DNA of 64,000 nucleotides from Massospora cicadina (lineage: Eukaryota > Entomophthoromycota > Entomophthoromycetes > Entomophthorales > Entomophthoraceae), in contig JAKSZP010013578.1 in the NCBI GenBank assembly GCA_022478985.1, forward strand, positions 1 through 64,000, read 5' to 3'. Made by a program: the position numbers and the translations under genes. Below are positions 1 to 9,550 of the stretch, in pieces. Position 1 is the stretch's first letter. Each line of letters opens with the position of its first letter. Under the pieces are notes generated by a model. That model was not told the origin of the DNA, searched no databases, and saw only the letters and a list, made by a program, of their open reading frames with translations.

Positions 1-1
1 T

Positions 2-290
2 TTGTTCATTGGTTTAGCTCCAGCTATAGTGTTACCAAATAGCAATTATAATCTGCTAATTGGAACCGCCTTCTTGCGACACTATGGGGCTGTTATTGAT
101 ATGATGGACAAGACTTTTGAAATATTGGGTCAGCGAATCCCAATTTACCTTACCTCTAGCGGAGTGCCAAATAATCTGGTACATATGGGGAATGTCAATA
201 TAGCTTATAGCGAGGGAGTAATCCCAGTGCCCTACCATCATTTAAAGGGCAAAACCGGGCCCTTCCACAACAAATTCATGAATATCAAGG
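2..290 (+). pseudogene. Retropepsin-like aspartic protease, C-terminal part (A-out)
   Basis: This is the end of a pol protease. The segment VLPNSNYNLLIGTAF (about residues 10-24) corresponds to VLPNNNYDMLIGSVF in the better preserved protease at 63387-63866. It carries the hydrophobic-hydrophobic-Gly of the second retropepsin half. The catalytic DTG half lies left of the window. The open frame runs on to 346, but homology fades near 290, where the downstream domain continues in another frame. In the family the enzyme cuts the gag-pol polyprotein; this truncated copy cannot. Confidence 0.8.
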
Positions 291-291
291 G

Positions 292-630
292 ATGCCGCTC
301 AGAGCTTCTAGACCTATATCTATTACATCCAGGCATCAAGTTATAGTAAACACTGACTTGGTGATAGAAGTTCCAGATGGACTCTATGGGGAGGTTATTG
401 GGCCATATCAGCAGTTTTGGTTTAAGCCCCATGTGGCCCCAGGCATCATATTACCTGGGCATGAGGAGATCAAAGTATTGCTTGCAAACCTACAAATGGT
501 ACCACTTCAAATTCCCCGTCACCAAATAGTGGCATATATGCGCTTAAACCCTGTTGAGGAGGTTCTTTGGTCCATGAGTTTGGGTCGCTGGAGGAATTTG
601 GTCTGTCTTTTGAACCACAGATCAACATAA
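292..630 (+). pseudogene. dUTPase-like domain between protease and RT (A-out)
   Basis: The translation reads VIVNTDL-x-IEVPDGLYGEVIG, then about 20 residues later GIILPGHEEIKVLL and IPRHQIVAYM. This follows the trimeric dUTPase pattern: a T-x-L strand, the P-x-G-x-YG turn, the G-V-I-x-x-x-x-x-GE-hydrophobic strand and the R-I-A-x-L end. The catalytic Asp expected in the GVID strand is Leu here, and the PRSG motif is not recognisable, so dUTP hydrolysis is unlikely. The same domain recurs at 5603-5900 and about 23880-24200, always just after the protease. Assignment is by pattern recognition, not a search. A generic post-protease beta-barrel of gypsy elements is the alternative. Confidence 0.55.
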
Positions 631-769
631 TGGCTGTTGTACCATGTGATGAATTAATGGGGTTGTTGGAACCACAGAATGATAAGGCAATCACTTTATC
701 TTAAAATATAAAGAGATTTTCGCCATTGACCATGATTTAGGTGCAGGCGAGGGGTAGTTTATAGGGTGG

Positions 770-1002
770 ACACTGGAAATCATCCTCCCAATTGGTCAAG
801 GCCAATACGCTGATCAAGAATGGCGGAAGAAGTAGTAACTGAGGAGATGGACAAGCTATTAGAGCAAGGGATGCTTAAGCCATTGAAGAGTCCATGGGCT
901 GCTCCCATTCTTATTGTAAAAAAAGGATGGAACTAACTGTGTAGTAATTGACTACTGAAAGCTCAACAGCATCACCAAAAAGGACTCATATCCCTTACAG
1001 CG
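770..1002 (+). pseudogene. Reverse transcriptase, N-terminal part (A-out), interrupted by insertion
   Basis: The recognisable stretch reads EEMDKLLEQGMLKPLKSPWAAPI, then a VVIDY-x-KLNSITKKD-type motif and a YPLQR end, matching gypsy RT fingers (S-x-W-x-P-x-hydrophobic, then D-Y-R-x-LN). The Trp codon after DY is now TGA and there is a frameshift in the lysine run near 920. The frame stops at 1002, where element A-in was inserted, and continues at 8502. Confidence 0.85.
998..1002. repeat. Target-site duplication of A-in, left copy (CAGCG)
   Basis: CAGCG precedes the TGTTGAAT terminus of the inserted LTR; CCGCG follows the other terminus at 8502-8506. One of five bases differs. Removing 1003-8506 restores the RT reading Y-P-L-Q-R-I-D-D-A-L-D. 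Confidence 0.75.
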
Positions 1003-1613
1003 TGTTGAATCTTGGTGATTCAGTATGTAGCCTCTAAAGGGTTTTTTACACAGGGTTTCCCCATTGAACAATCAGAATGGTCAATACGACAATTTCCAGT
1101 TTCTTGATACACTTGTAACCACTTAATTTTATAATAAACATGGGAGCATTTCCGCAATCACCTCTTAGTTAAAATATATTTTCAGCGGATCCTTCCTTCG
1201 TCCACTCTCTTCTTCTTTCTCTCTCTCTTAACTAACCTAATACTACTCCTCCAGTCCCCTCATTTCACTGATATCCCAGCGGCCTCTGTTGGTACTAAAC
1301 TCTTCCACTTAGTTTATTCATGTCGCCATCTTTTCATTGGTTTCAGCTTATTATTCTTTAATTATTTATCGTTTTGATTTGAGGCGATCCAAAACCCTTT
1401 TGTCAAATGTTGACAACACCTTATCACCCTATTTTGAAGGCAACCCGATAAGACCCATTATGACCCATTATCGCCTTATCCTAAAGTGACCAATCACTTA
1501 TAGCTCTGAATTATCTTCGGCGGATTCTGTCCATTGATCCTTCAGCGGAATTCCTCCAATGATCCGCATGGTCATAATAGTGGCTTTTCATCCAGTCATA
1601 TAAATTCTCAACA
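1003..1613 (-). repeat. 3' LTR of A-in
   Basis: It begins TGTTGAAT and ends CTCAACA (plus strand) and matches 7893-8501 along its length, including the shared stretch from GATTCAGTATGTA through the ACCCTGTGTAAA box (read on minus) and the TTATCACCCTATTTTGAAGG block. The terminal TG and CA are intact in this copy. Confidence 0.92.
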
Positions 1614-1628
1614 TTACCCCCCTTTGAC
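1614..1628 (-). other. Polypurine tract of A-in
   Basis: On the minus strand the purine run AAAGGGGGGTAA abuts the 3' LTR start TGTTGAG. This is the standard plus-strand primer position. B (12482-12500), A-out (10780-10793) and the TRIM E (22942-22953) have equivalent purine runs at the same place. Confidence 0.85.
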
Positions 1629-1753
1629 TGACCAATAAGCTGTATACCTCTTTTTCCTGCAATCACTATGCAAACCGTTCCACACCAACATCTGCAAGTC
1701 TGTGAGTTCACTTTATTCTACCAGTTGTGGTTAGGTGCGGAGTTACCTGACCC

Positions 1754-2875
1754 ATGCCATATCCCTCTTCCCCAGTTCCTGTTCCCCCTGGCTGATGAAA
1801 TGAGGCTGACGTGGACCTCACAACCGTGCTAACCCAGGAAGAGATTCTTCCCAAATTTGTTGGTCACTTGGCCTCCTGGCGCGCCCCCTTCAGAGACATC
1901 ATGGGCCAGCTATGGTGGGGAGGGGAGCGGAGCTGAGGGCCTTCACATAACGAAGTGGCCCAACTCCTGGCAAGTGGCTTTAGTTGCCTAGTGCTTCCAA
2001 CTCCTATTGAACCCCAACCTGTGCCTCTGTCCATACAGCGGATGCTGTGCTTTGTGCAGTGGGTGATAGCCTGCTGGTCAGGATCCTTCCCCCGCGCTCC
2101 TACTCACTTCCAATCCTTAGGGGTAAACTTCTGCAACAACTGATTAGCTCGCCTTCATTCTGGGGTCACCGCGGCATTCACCGCCCTCAGAGCTGATGAT
2201 CCATCACAGTACCTTCCCATCATGATGCTCATAGGTAACTTAATTTTGCATCCTGCCACTGCTTTAGGTTCAGGAATAGAGTAGCACTGGACAGCCCTCA
2301 AATGGGCCCAATGCACGGCATTCACCACAACTGCTCCTCTTCTGATAGCATATCCAAGCATGGAGGACTTCCTTGTAGATTGCCTGGCCCTGGGCGCAGC
2401 CTTTTCTCCTCGAGAAAGAACTCACCTGCTCACTCGCCACCCCTTACAACTTTGGCCCCCTCTGTTGGCATACTCCTTAATTTCCTGGGAGCATCAACGC
2501 ATGTGGTTACAAGCTCATCTCCTCTTGGGATAGGAACAGTTCTGACTTGATCAACCAGCTGAACTCTCGCCACCTCTCCTGTTACCCTGGAATCCTAGTC
2601 CGTCCTCCTCTCCTAGTTCCATCGCACCATCCTCTCCACTTCAACCTAGCATAATGGCCCAGGGGCGGACACCAGCCTCTTCACTATCACCTTGGCAGCC
2701 TTCACCTCCACCCCCAACCCCAGTCAAGTCCATAGAAACTATGGTACTCCCGAAGCAGTGGAAGAAGAAGCACAGGTCCCATCAATCAAAACAAAAAGAA
2801 CATTCCAAGAAGCTGAAAAAAGACAGGAAGACAAAAACAGCAAAGCAAAAGACCTCAAAGGACAACCCACATTAG
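1754..2875 (+). pseudogene. Decayed antisense open frame of unknown function carried by A-in
   Basis: One plus-strand frame runs from an ATG at 1754 to TAG at 2873-2875 (374 codons). It has only seven internal stops: TGA at 1793, 1796, 1934, 2141 and 2543; TAG at 2282 and 2531. It is antisense to the host element and lies between integrase and the 3' LTR. The N-terminal two thirds are rich in Trp, Leu, His and Pro. Then comes a Pro/Ser-rich linker and a strongly basic, Lys-rich tail (about residues 330-370) resembling a nuclear or nucleic-acid-binding tail. I do not recognise the family. B and A-out have only about 100-200 bp at the same position, so this is cargo specific to A-in. It could also be an old captured host exon. 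Confidence 0.5.
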
Positions 2876-2982
2876 AATAAAAACCCCGCTAGCACTTGCA
2901 CATATATATTATTATGTGATATGTTATTATCTGTCTATTTGTTTTTTTCATTCAGTTTAGGAAACTATTACTGCTTATATGG

Positions 2983-4158
2983 TCAAAGGAACTTTGCATG
3001 CACCCAATTTATAGTATTCCCGCTCACAGGATCCTTGATAGTATAAGCGTCGACTCCCATTTTTTCTATTATCTCAAACAGCTTAATCCAAATATTAGCA
3101 AGTTTTTGCTTCAAGCCAAACCCATGCTGATCGTGGAATAACATCATATCCCCACCTTTGAACTGCATTAGGTACTCCGCCGTACTTGGTCCATAGCCTG
3201 GGTTTTGATTTTCTTGGCAAGGCTGAATGAGTATATTCAGTTTGTAACTTAATCATCATGTTTGTAAGGGTGGTTAATTATCGCTGTGGATCCACTCCGC
3301 CGTTGTCCTCTATACAGGCATATAGCAGCGCAGGCAGAGCAGGGTGCCGCCCATAAAGCAATTGAAAGGGGCTTTTTCCCATGGCCAAATGGTAGCTAAT
3401 ATTGTAGGCGAATACCGCGGTAGAAAGAAGGGCACTCCAATTGGAGGGTCTATCTGTAACCAGTTTCCAGAGTATATTCACCAGAGTCCCATTAGCTCGC
3501 TCAACCATTCTGGACTCAGGGTGATACGGGGTTGTTAGGACCCCACGGATGGCCATTAAATTGTTGAGCTTGGGTAAAATGTGGGAGGTGAAGTTGGTTC
3601 CATTGTCAGTAAGGATAAACTGTGGGAAGCCATGGTGCTGTATGATACATTCCATTACAAACTTAGCCACAGTAACTGCCCCCAGATCCCGGATGGCTTG
3701 CACCTCCACCCACCTCGTCAAGTGGTCAATTGCCACCAGGATATACTAAGACCAATTTGCTCCAGTTGGCAGGGGGCCCGCAACATCAATAGAGATGGTA
3801 TGCCAAGCAAAGCGAGGCTTTATCAAATGGTATGAAGTCTTCTGGTGGAACGTCTTCTCCACCTGGCACTGGTGGCAGCAAGAAAGGGTCTTAAGCACGT
3901 CATATTACATGCTTTCCCAATAATACCTCAGTCTTAACAATTCAGGAGTTTTCCAGACTCTGCCATGGCCAACTGTTCGATGTACCTCATAATAATATTT
4001 GAGCGATTAGAAGGCCTTGGTATATTCACAGTAACGTCCCCTATACGCTTATACAATTCCCCATTTCTTAGGAATGTATTGGTCCTGAGTTCGTCTAGTA
4101 ACTTGATTACTTGAGGAGGTTCATCTTCATATTTTCCGCTGAGCATTTTGGTGAACAT
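2983..4158 (-). pseudogene. Integrase of A-in (zinc-binding, catalytic core, C-terminal module)
   Basis: Reading on minus, 4158-3934 is the linker before the HHCC region (near 3960-3800, with CHQCQVEK visible). The core is 3736-3278 (152 residues open), with [18 protein letters not shown] and a Glu in ESRMVERANGTL, so the D, D and E positions are all present. The last part, 3168-2983, reads FHDQHGFGLK, then WIKLFEIIEK and YTIKDP, a GPY/F-like C-terminal module. No chromodomain follows. Frames are broken between modules. In the family it inserts the cDNA into the genome. The core is the best preserved part of this element. Confidence 0.88.
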
Positions 4159-4256
4159 TATATTGCTTAAATCCGCCGTAACTGCAATTGTTGGTAATCT
4201 CGATAAACAATCAGCTTTTGGTGTTTAACTCCCAGTCAATGTAAAATCTCAAAGTA

Positions 4257-4592
4257 TTAAGCTTGTAGCTTAAGAGCCCATCGGGCTAGCCGCCCTTCAG
4301 GCTCCTTCAAATTCTTCAACCCACGCAATGATGCATGATCCATCACAACTATAAACTTTACTCCATGCAAGTAGACTTGAAACTGTTTATATGCATAGAT
4401 CACCTCTAAGCATTCCTGCTCAGTTATGGTGTAATTTCGTTCATGGCAAAACAGGCTGTGGCTACAGTATGCCACGGGGTGCTTCTCTTCATCATTGTCC
4501 TTCTGAGACAGGACTGCCCCAACAGCAGAAAGGGACGCATCTGTTTGCACTATAGATTCCTTATCAAAATAAGGATAGTGCAACACCGGCAC
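4257..4592 (-). pseudogene. RNase H domain of A-in
   Basis: The 111-residue frame contains IVQTDASLSAVGAVLSQ, VAYCSHSL-x4-ERNYTITEQECLEVIYA and VVMDHASLRGL. This is the gypsy RNase H order, with the catalytic Asp (TDAS), Glu (QECL) and Asp (MDH) visible. It removes template RNA in active elements. It is separated from the RT part by stops near 4600-4760. Confidence 0.88.
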
Positions 4593-4599
4593 ACTGACT

Positions 4600-5602
4600 A
4601 ACGCCGTCTAAAATGTATCAAAGGCACATTGATGTCGCTCCATCCATTTGAACATTGCATCTTTCTTCAATAGCTCAAACACTGGACCTCCGATGCAACT
4701 GAAATTGGGTATGAATAGCGGTAGTAACCCAACATTCCCAGAAACACCTGAATGTCCCGCTTATTAGCAGGCTAAGTCATCCTCTGGATGGCTTCTACTT
4801 TGGCTGGTTGAGGTCTTAGCCCAGTCGCATCCACCACAAACCCAAGATACTCAAGCTGATCCTTGAAGGAGTAGCATTTTTGAGGCTGACTTTTAATATT
4901 GGCCTCAACCAGTTGGCGAAATACCTCTTCCAAGTGAGTGAGATGCTCAGTAAACATGTTAGAGAAGAAATTAATATCATTGAGATACACAAGAATGCAT
5001 GACAGCTTCAGATCACTCAGTATAGTATACATTGCTCGTTGAAACGTAGCTGGGGCGTTACATAGTCCCTGAAGCATGCATGTTGGTTGGAAAAGCCCTT
5101 TTGAGGTGATTACTGCACAATTTTCTTGCTCCTCCCTGGGAAACTCAATTTGTTAATAACTGGATATCAAACACATCGCTGAAAAGTAGAAGGCTCCACC
5201 TAGCAGATCTAGCACATCATCAATCTGTGGCAGAGGGTATGAATCTTTTTTATGATACTATTGAGCTTCCAATAGTTGATTACTACACGGTTAGTGGCAT
5301 CCTTCTTTTTTACAATTAGGACAGGTGAAGCCCACGGGCTCTTAGACAGTTCAAGAATCTCCTGCTCCAACAGTTTTTCAATTTCCTCAGTGACAACTTC
5401 TTCAGCTGCCCGTGATCAATGGATTGATCAAGACCTGATGGGAGGATGATCCCCAGTATCAAGTCAATGAACAACCCCCAAGTGCACCCCGGATCATGAT
5501 CATCAACCGCAAAGATCTCTTTATACTTTTGAAATAATGCTTCAGCCCGCTCCTTCTGATCTTCTGATAACCCCAATAAATTCTCCCGCGGTACAACCAC
5601 CA
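4600..5602 (-). pseudogene. Reverse transcriptase of A-in, YLND active site
   Basis: 5603-5316 reads the linker ending KYKEIFAVDDHDPG and the region before the RT fingers. 5077-4772 covers palm and thumb: MLQGLCNAPATFQRAM, SCILVYLNDINFFS, YLGFVVDATGLRPQPAKV. The catalytic box should read Y-x-DD; here the first Asp is Asn (YLND), a GAT-to-AAT change. Several stops separate the two segments. The domain would synthesise cDNA, but this copy is dead. Confidence 0.88.
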
Positions 5603-5900
5603 TTACACTGAGAGGCGGTTTGATGGGCAGAACAAATTCATCCAGAGAACCAAACTCATGAACCTGTTTGATCTCTTCAAGTTCAGATGTAAATATGCTA
5701 TAATCTGATGCCGGCAGATTTGAACAGGACTATTCTGAAGATTTGCTATCAATACTTTGATTTCCCCATGGCCTGGTAGTATGATGCTGGGAGCCACATG
5801 GGGCTCAAGCCGTGATTGATGATAAGGCCCAATGATCTCCCCATAGAGCCCCGCTGGCACTTCCACCTCTAGCTCAGTGTTGATTATACTTGATGTCCAG
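5603..5900 (-). pseudogene. dUTPase-like domain of A-in
   Basis: The frame reads VEVPAGLYGEIIGPYHQSRL, then HVAPSIILPGHGEIKVLIAN and ICRHQIIAYLHL. It aligns residue for residue with the same domain in A-out and B. The pattern is dUTPase-like (P-x-G-x-YG turn, GE-hydrophobic strand, RIA-x-L end), but the catalytic GVID Asp is missing. The linker to RT follows. Confidence 0.55.
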
Positions 5901-5939
5901 AGGGAATGGATATAGCTCCAGCTGCTCTAAGCGGTAACC

Positions 5940-6430
5940 CTTAGTATTTGTATATCTGATGAGGAAGGGCCCGCGTTTTCTTTTTTAAGCGATGATAGCG
6001 CACTAGGATCACCATATCGCTGTAGGTAAGTTTGATCTGTCCCATATGCGCTGAACTCTTTAGCGCTCTACTAGAGAATATATATAGGGATTTGCTGTCC
6101 CGCAATGGCTAGGGTCTCTTCCATCATGTCAACTATAGCCCCATTGTGTCGCATAAATGCAGTTCCAATCAATAATTAATAGTTACTGTTTGGCAATACC
6201 ACCGCTGGAGCCACCACAACAATAGATCCGAACTGCAAGGGAAGAGCGGTATATGCTTTCTCAGAAGTGGCGGTTTCAGCTCCAGCGGTCCCATACACCA
6301 CTCGGTGGTCTATGTCAGGTTTTAAGGACAACTTCGCCACCAATTTAGTGGAGACAATTTTAACAGGTGTGCCTGTATTGATGATAGTCCGTACCCAAGT
6401 TTTAGCTACACAATGTCACAGTAAGTGCAT
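5940..6430 (-). pseudogene. Aspartic protease of A-in with NTG active site
   Basis: On minus the sequence reads INTGTPVKIVSTKLVAKL, DHRVVYGTAGAE, LPLQFGSIVVVAPAVVLP and LLIGTAF. This is the same protein as at 63387-63866, where the active site is DTG. Here the Asp codon is AAT, so the active site is lost. Frames are also broken. Confidence 0.8.
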
Positions 6431-6648
6431 TCTGAGTAAGATGCATCCCAGCTATTCACTTTGTGTACACTTAAGGATTCAGGTTTTCCCAGGAAACTCA
6501 TAATACCTGCACCGATTTTAGGTTATCTGTTTATGATAGTGTCCACTGGGAGGGCGACGTCTTATCCCCTCAATGACAGGGCATCTGTGACCGGTTCTAG
6601 CTGATCTAACAGATTTTGGTCAAACATTTGACAAGCATAAAGCTTCAG

Positions 6649-6960
6649 TCAATCCGGAGAGTTTTTGTCTTCTATTTCTTTAATGTGCGCTGGGGTCAGC
6701 ACATTTACTTTCCCAAACGGCGGGTGGTAAAGGAATGCATCATCATACTGAGAAGTTTTAACTATATTTAACACGGTAGACTCAGGTGGGGCATGTAAGT
6801 TCAAGGTAGCGGAAGTAGAGAGTCCCTTCTCTACTCCACTCATGCTTTTTCCTGATAGCCCTGCTCTCGTTGCAAGGGAGGGATCCGTTGGTTGGGACAC
6901 CATCGTCCCATATGTCCATTACAACCACACTTAAAACAACTTACTCCATAAGACCTACAG
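6649..6960 (-). pseudogene. Nucleocapsid zinc knuckle and downstream spacer of A-in
   Basis: Around 6905-6950 (minus) the sequence gives CFKCGCNGHMGRWC, an intact C-x2-C-x4-H-x4-C retroviral knuckle that binds RNA in gag. It is followed by an 84-residue open spacer (6903-6649) leading to the protease. L (62816-63019) and B (about 25150-25205) keep the same arrangement. Confidence 0.8.
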
Positions 6961-7238
6961 CCAAGTTTAGGATAAGTTGGTACATATGGTAGATGATTTT
7001 GAAAAGGATTGACGTAACCAAACCCCCAACAGTATAACGACCACCCCCTGTCAGCGTAGTTAGGCCCAGATTTGTAGCTGGTTCAATGTTGATCAGCAAT
7101 CAAGGAACGCCCAATTGACGGAGAAGAGTATCCTGATGGGATTCTTTCTGCCCAGTTATCTCTTCTCACATGATTAGGGTGAACAACTGTGACAGCGCAG
7201 ATCTGCTTGGTATTGGGTGGAGTAATACTTACAGATAA

Positions 7239-7860
7239 TTAACGTACAAACTGAACAAGTTTAAGGTGAGGTACGTCCAGCTTTAACAACGGAGCTATAA
7301 CTTCGTAAAGCTCAGGGTATGGCTTCACCACTGAGGCCATAGCTATACACACATCAACTTCGGATAGAATGCCTTCTCCAATCAGCACATGCACTTCTGT
7401 AGTAAATCGGTCAGCAAATGTGGTGAGGGTCTCGTTTTGCTGAAACCCAATGGTCAAGAACTTGGCTTTCCGCTGCAACATCTTCACAGTTTTGATGAAC
7501 AATCGCAGCACCATCTCCTTAACTTCATGGTATGAAATGGAACTAGCTGAGAGGTAACAAATGACTTGATCAGCACTTCCAACGTCCAAAGAGGAGAGTA
7601 AAAATTTTGCCCTTTGTCAATCCAAAGTTCCCTCAGTTGCAAACTCAAATCAGCGAAAGAACCCATGAATATTTCCTTCACAATCAAATTTGGAAACTTG
7701 TCACTGTAAACCTTTTGAAGCAACTCATCCTGTTTTTTGAGCATAGTATCTGACACAAGTCTAAACTCCTTGTAGGGCCCAGGGCCATTGTTTTGTGCAG
7801 ATTTCTTTTGATTGACTGGGATCCGACTTAGTTGGCAGTTGAATTTTCATAATTTTGCTA
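7239..7860 (-). pseudogene. Gag capsid region of A-in
   Basis: Two overlapping open frames (7756-7484 and 7589-7239) carry the capsid-like stretch VKEMVLRLF, FQQNETLTTFADRFTTE and VCIAMASVVKPYPELYEVI. The same pattern occurs in L (QNESLLEFTEQL, VAVKPYWELHNAM) and B (TSMVKPYCELHNVI). This conserved core is what identifies it as gag rather than a random frame. A frameshift lies near 7540. Confidence 0.75.
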
Positions 7861-7865
7861 TTGGT

Positions 7866-7892
7866 CAATGGGCCCCCTATAGTGAGCACCAC
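7866..7892 (-). other. Primer-binding-site region of A-in
   Basis: Immediately after the 5' LTR, in element orientation, lies GTGGTGCTCACTATAGGGGG. The same block, GTGGTGCTCACTACAG, follows the 5' LTRs of B (26600-26627) and L (60551-60580). It begins TGG after one or two bases, as a tRNA-primed site should. The tRNA is not identified. Confidence 0.65.
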
Positions 7893-8501
7893 TTTTGAAT
7901 CTTGGCGATTCAGTATGTACCTGCTAAAGGGTTTTTTACACAGGGTTTCCCCATTGAACAATTAGAATGGTCAATATGATGATCGCTGGTTCCTTGATAC
8001 ACTTGTAACCACTTAATTTTATAATAAACGTGGGAGCAATTCCCCAATCACTTCTTTATTAAAATATATTTTCAGCGAATCCTTCCTTCATCCACTCTCT
8101 TTTCTTTCTCCCTCTTTTACCTAACCTAAGACTACTCCTCCAGTCCCCTTAATCCACTGAAATCCCAGCATCCTCTGTCATTACTGACTCTTCCACTTAG
8201 TTTATTCATGTCGCTGTCTATTCATTGGTTTTGCCTTATTATTCTTTAATTATTTATTGCCTTGGTTTGAGGTGATCCAAAACCCTTTTGTCGAATATCA
8301 ACATCGCCTTATCACCCTATTTTGAAGGCAACCCAATAAGACCCATTATGACCCATTATCGCCTTATCCTAAAGTGACCAATCATTTATAGCTCTGAATC
8401 ATCCTCGGCGGATTCTGTCCATTGGTCCTTTAGTGGAATTCCTCCAATGATCCGCATGGTCATAATAGTGGTTTGTCATCCAGTCATATAAATTCTCAAC
8501 A
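7893..8501 (-). repeat. 5' LTR of A-in
   Basis: This is the partner of 1003-1613. The outer CAACA terminus (8497-8501) is intact. The inner terminus reads TTTTGAAT instead of TGTTGAAT. Small indels and transitions separate the two LTRs throughout, so the insertion is not recent. Confidence 0.92.
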
Positions 8502-9122
8502 CCGCGGATTGATGATGCCTTGGATCAGCTAGGGGAGCTCATTATTTTAGCAATGGACCTAATCTCAGGCTACTGGAAAATCAAGTTGCCAGTAGCAGAA
8601 CAGGAGAAATGCGTCATAATCACGTCCAAAGGTCTTTTTCAACCAACCTGGATGCCGCAAGGACTGTGTAATGCCCTGGCTACAGTTCAACGGGTGATGG
8701 ACACTATTCTTGGGGACCTAAAACTGTCATGCATCCTTGTATACCTTGATAACATTAATGTTTTCTCCCACCTCTTCTCCAAACACCTCAATCATTTAGA
8801 AGCAGTATTCCGCCAGCTCACTGAGTCTAATATCAAGATCAAACTTAGGAAAATACATTTCTTTAAGGACCAGCTGGATTACCTAGGGTTTGTGGTTAAT
8901 GCCACGGAGCTGAGACCTCAACCAGCTAAGGTGGAAGCTATTCAAAAAATGACTCCACCCAACAGCAAGCAGGACATACAGGTATTCTTGGGGATTGTCA
9001 GCTATTACTGGCGCTTCATCCCTAACTTCAGCTGTATTGGGGTCCCACTATTTGAGTTATTAAGAAAGGATACCATTTTTGAATGGATGGAATGGCAGCA
9101 ACGCGCTTTTGATATGCTCTAA
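8502..9122 (+). pseudogene. Reverse transcriptase, remainder (A-out), YLDN active site
   Basis: A 200-residue open frame starts IDDALDQLGELIILAMDLISGYWKI in pieces and continues MPQGLCNALATVQRVMDTIL, SCILVYLDNINVFS, LGFVVNATELRPQPAKVEAI and FLGIVSYYWRFIPNF. These are palm, thumb and connection motifs of gypsy RT. The catalytic box is YLDN rather than Y-x-DD, so the second Asp is lost. A-in lost the first Asp instead, so the two were inactivated independently. Confidence 0.9.
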
Positions 9123-9480
9123 ATGGCACTGACCAGTACGCCGGTGTTATGCTATCCCAATTTTGAAAAAGAGCTTATCGCTCAGACAGATGCATCCCTT
9201 TCCCTTGTGGGGGCAGTTCTATCCCAAAAGACGAGGAAGGAGAATAGCACCATGTAGCATATTGCAGTCATAGCTTGAGCAGCCATGAGCGCAATTACAC
9301 TGTGACTGAGCAGGATTGCTTAGTGGTGATATACGCCTATAAGAAAATTTGGGTATATTTGCATGAAGTGAAATTCAAAGTTGTAATGGATCATGCCTTG
9401 CTACGCTGGTTACAAAACCTTAAAGAAATGTAAGGGCGTCTGGCCCAATGGGCACTCAAATTGCAGGCATAAAATTTTGA
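9123..9480 (+). pseudogene. RNase H domain (A-out)
   Basis: In broken frames the sequence gives TPVLCYPNFEKELIAQTDAS, SLSLVGAVLSQK, a CSHSL-like stretch and NYTVTEQDCLVVIYAYKK, then VVMDHALLRWLQNLKE. This is the same domain as 4257-4592. The catalytic Glu after TEQ is Asp here. Confidence 0.75.
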
Positions 9481-9550
9481 AACTCTTCATCAACTTGGAG
9501 CAAAACACTAGAATGTCAGTTGTTTATCGAGATTATCCACAATTGCAGTT

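Larger units (their letters stand above)
1003..8501 (-). mobile_element. Complete nested Ty3/gypsy LTR retrotransposon (A-in), minus orientation
   Basis: It is bounded by two LTRs of about 610 bp (1003-1613 and 7893-8501). In minus orientation the order is 5' LTR, primer-site region, gag, zinc knuckle, protease, dUTPase-like domain, RT, RNase H, integrase, an antisense cargo frame, polypurine tract and 3' LTR. It lies inside the RT of A-out with a 5-bp duplication. The coding frames have numerous stops and frameshifts and it has catalytic Asp-to-Asn changes in protease and RT, so it is immobile. At about 7.5 kb it is longer than B or A-out would be, because of the extra 1.3 kb between integrase and 3' LTR. 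Confidence 0.9.
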
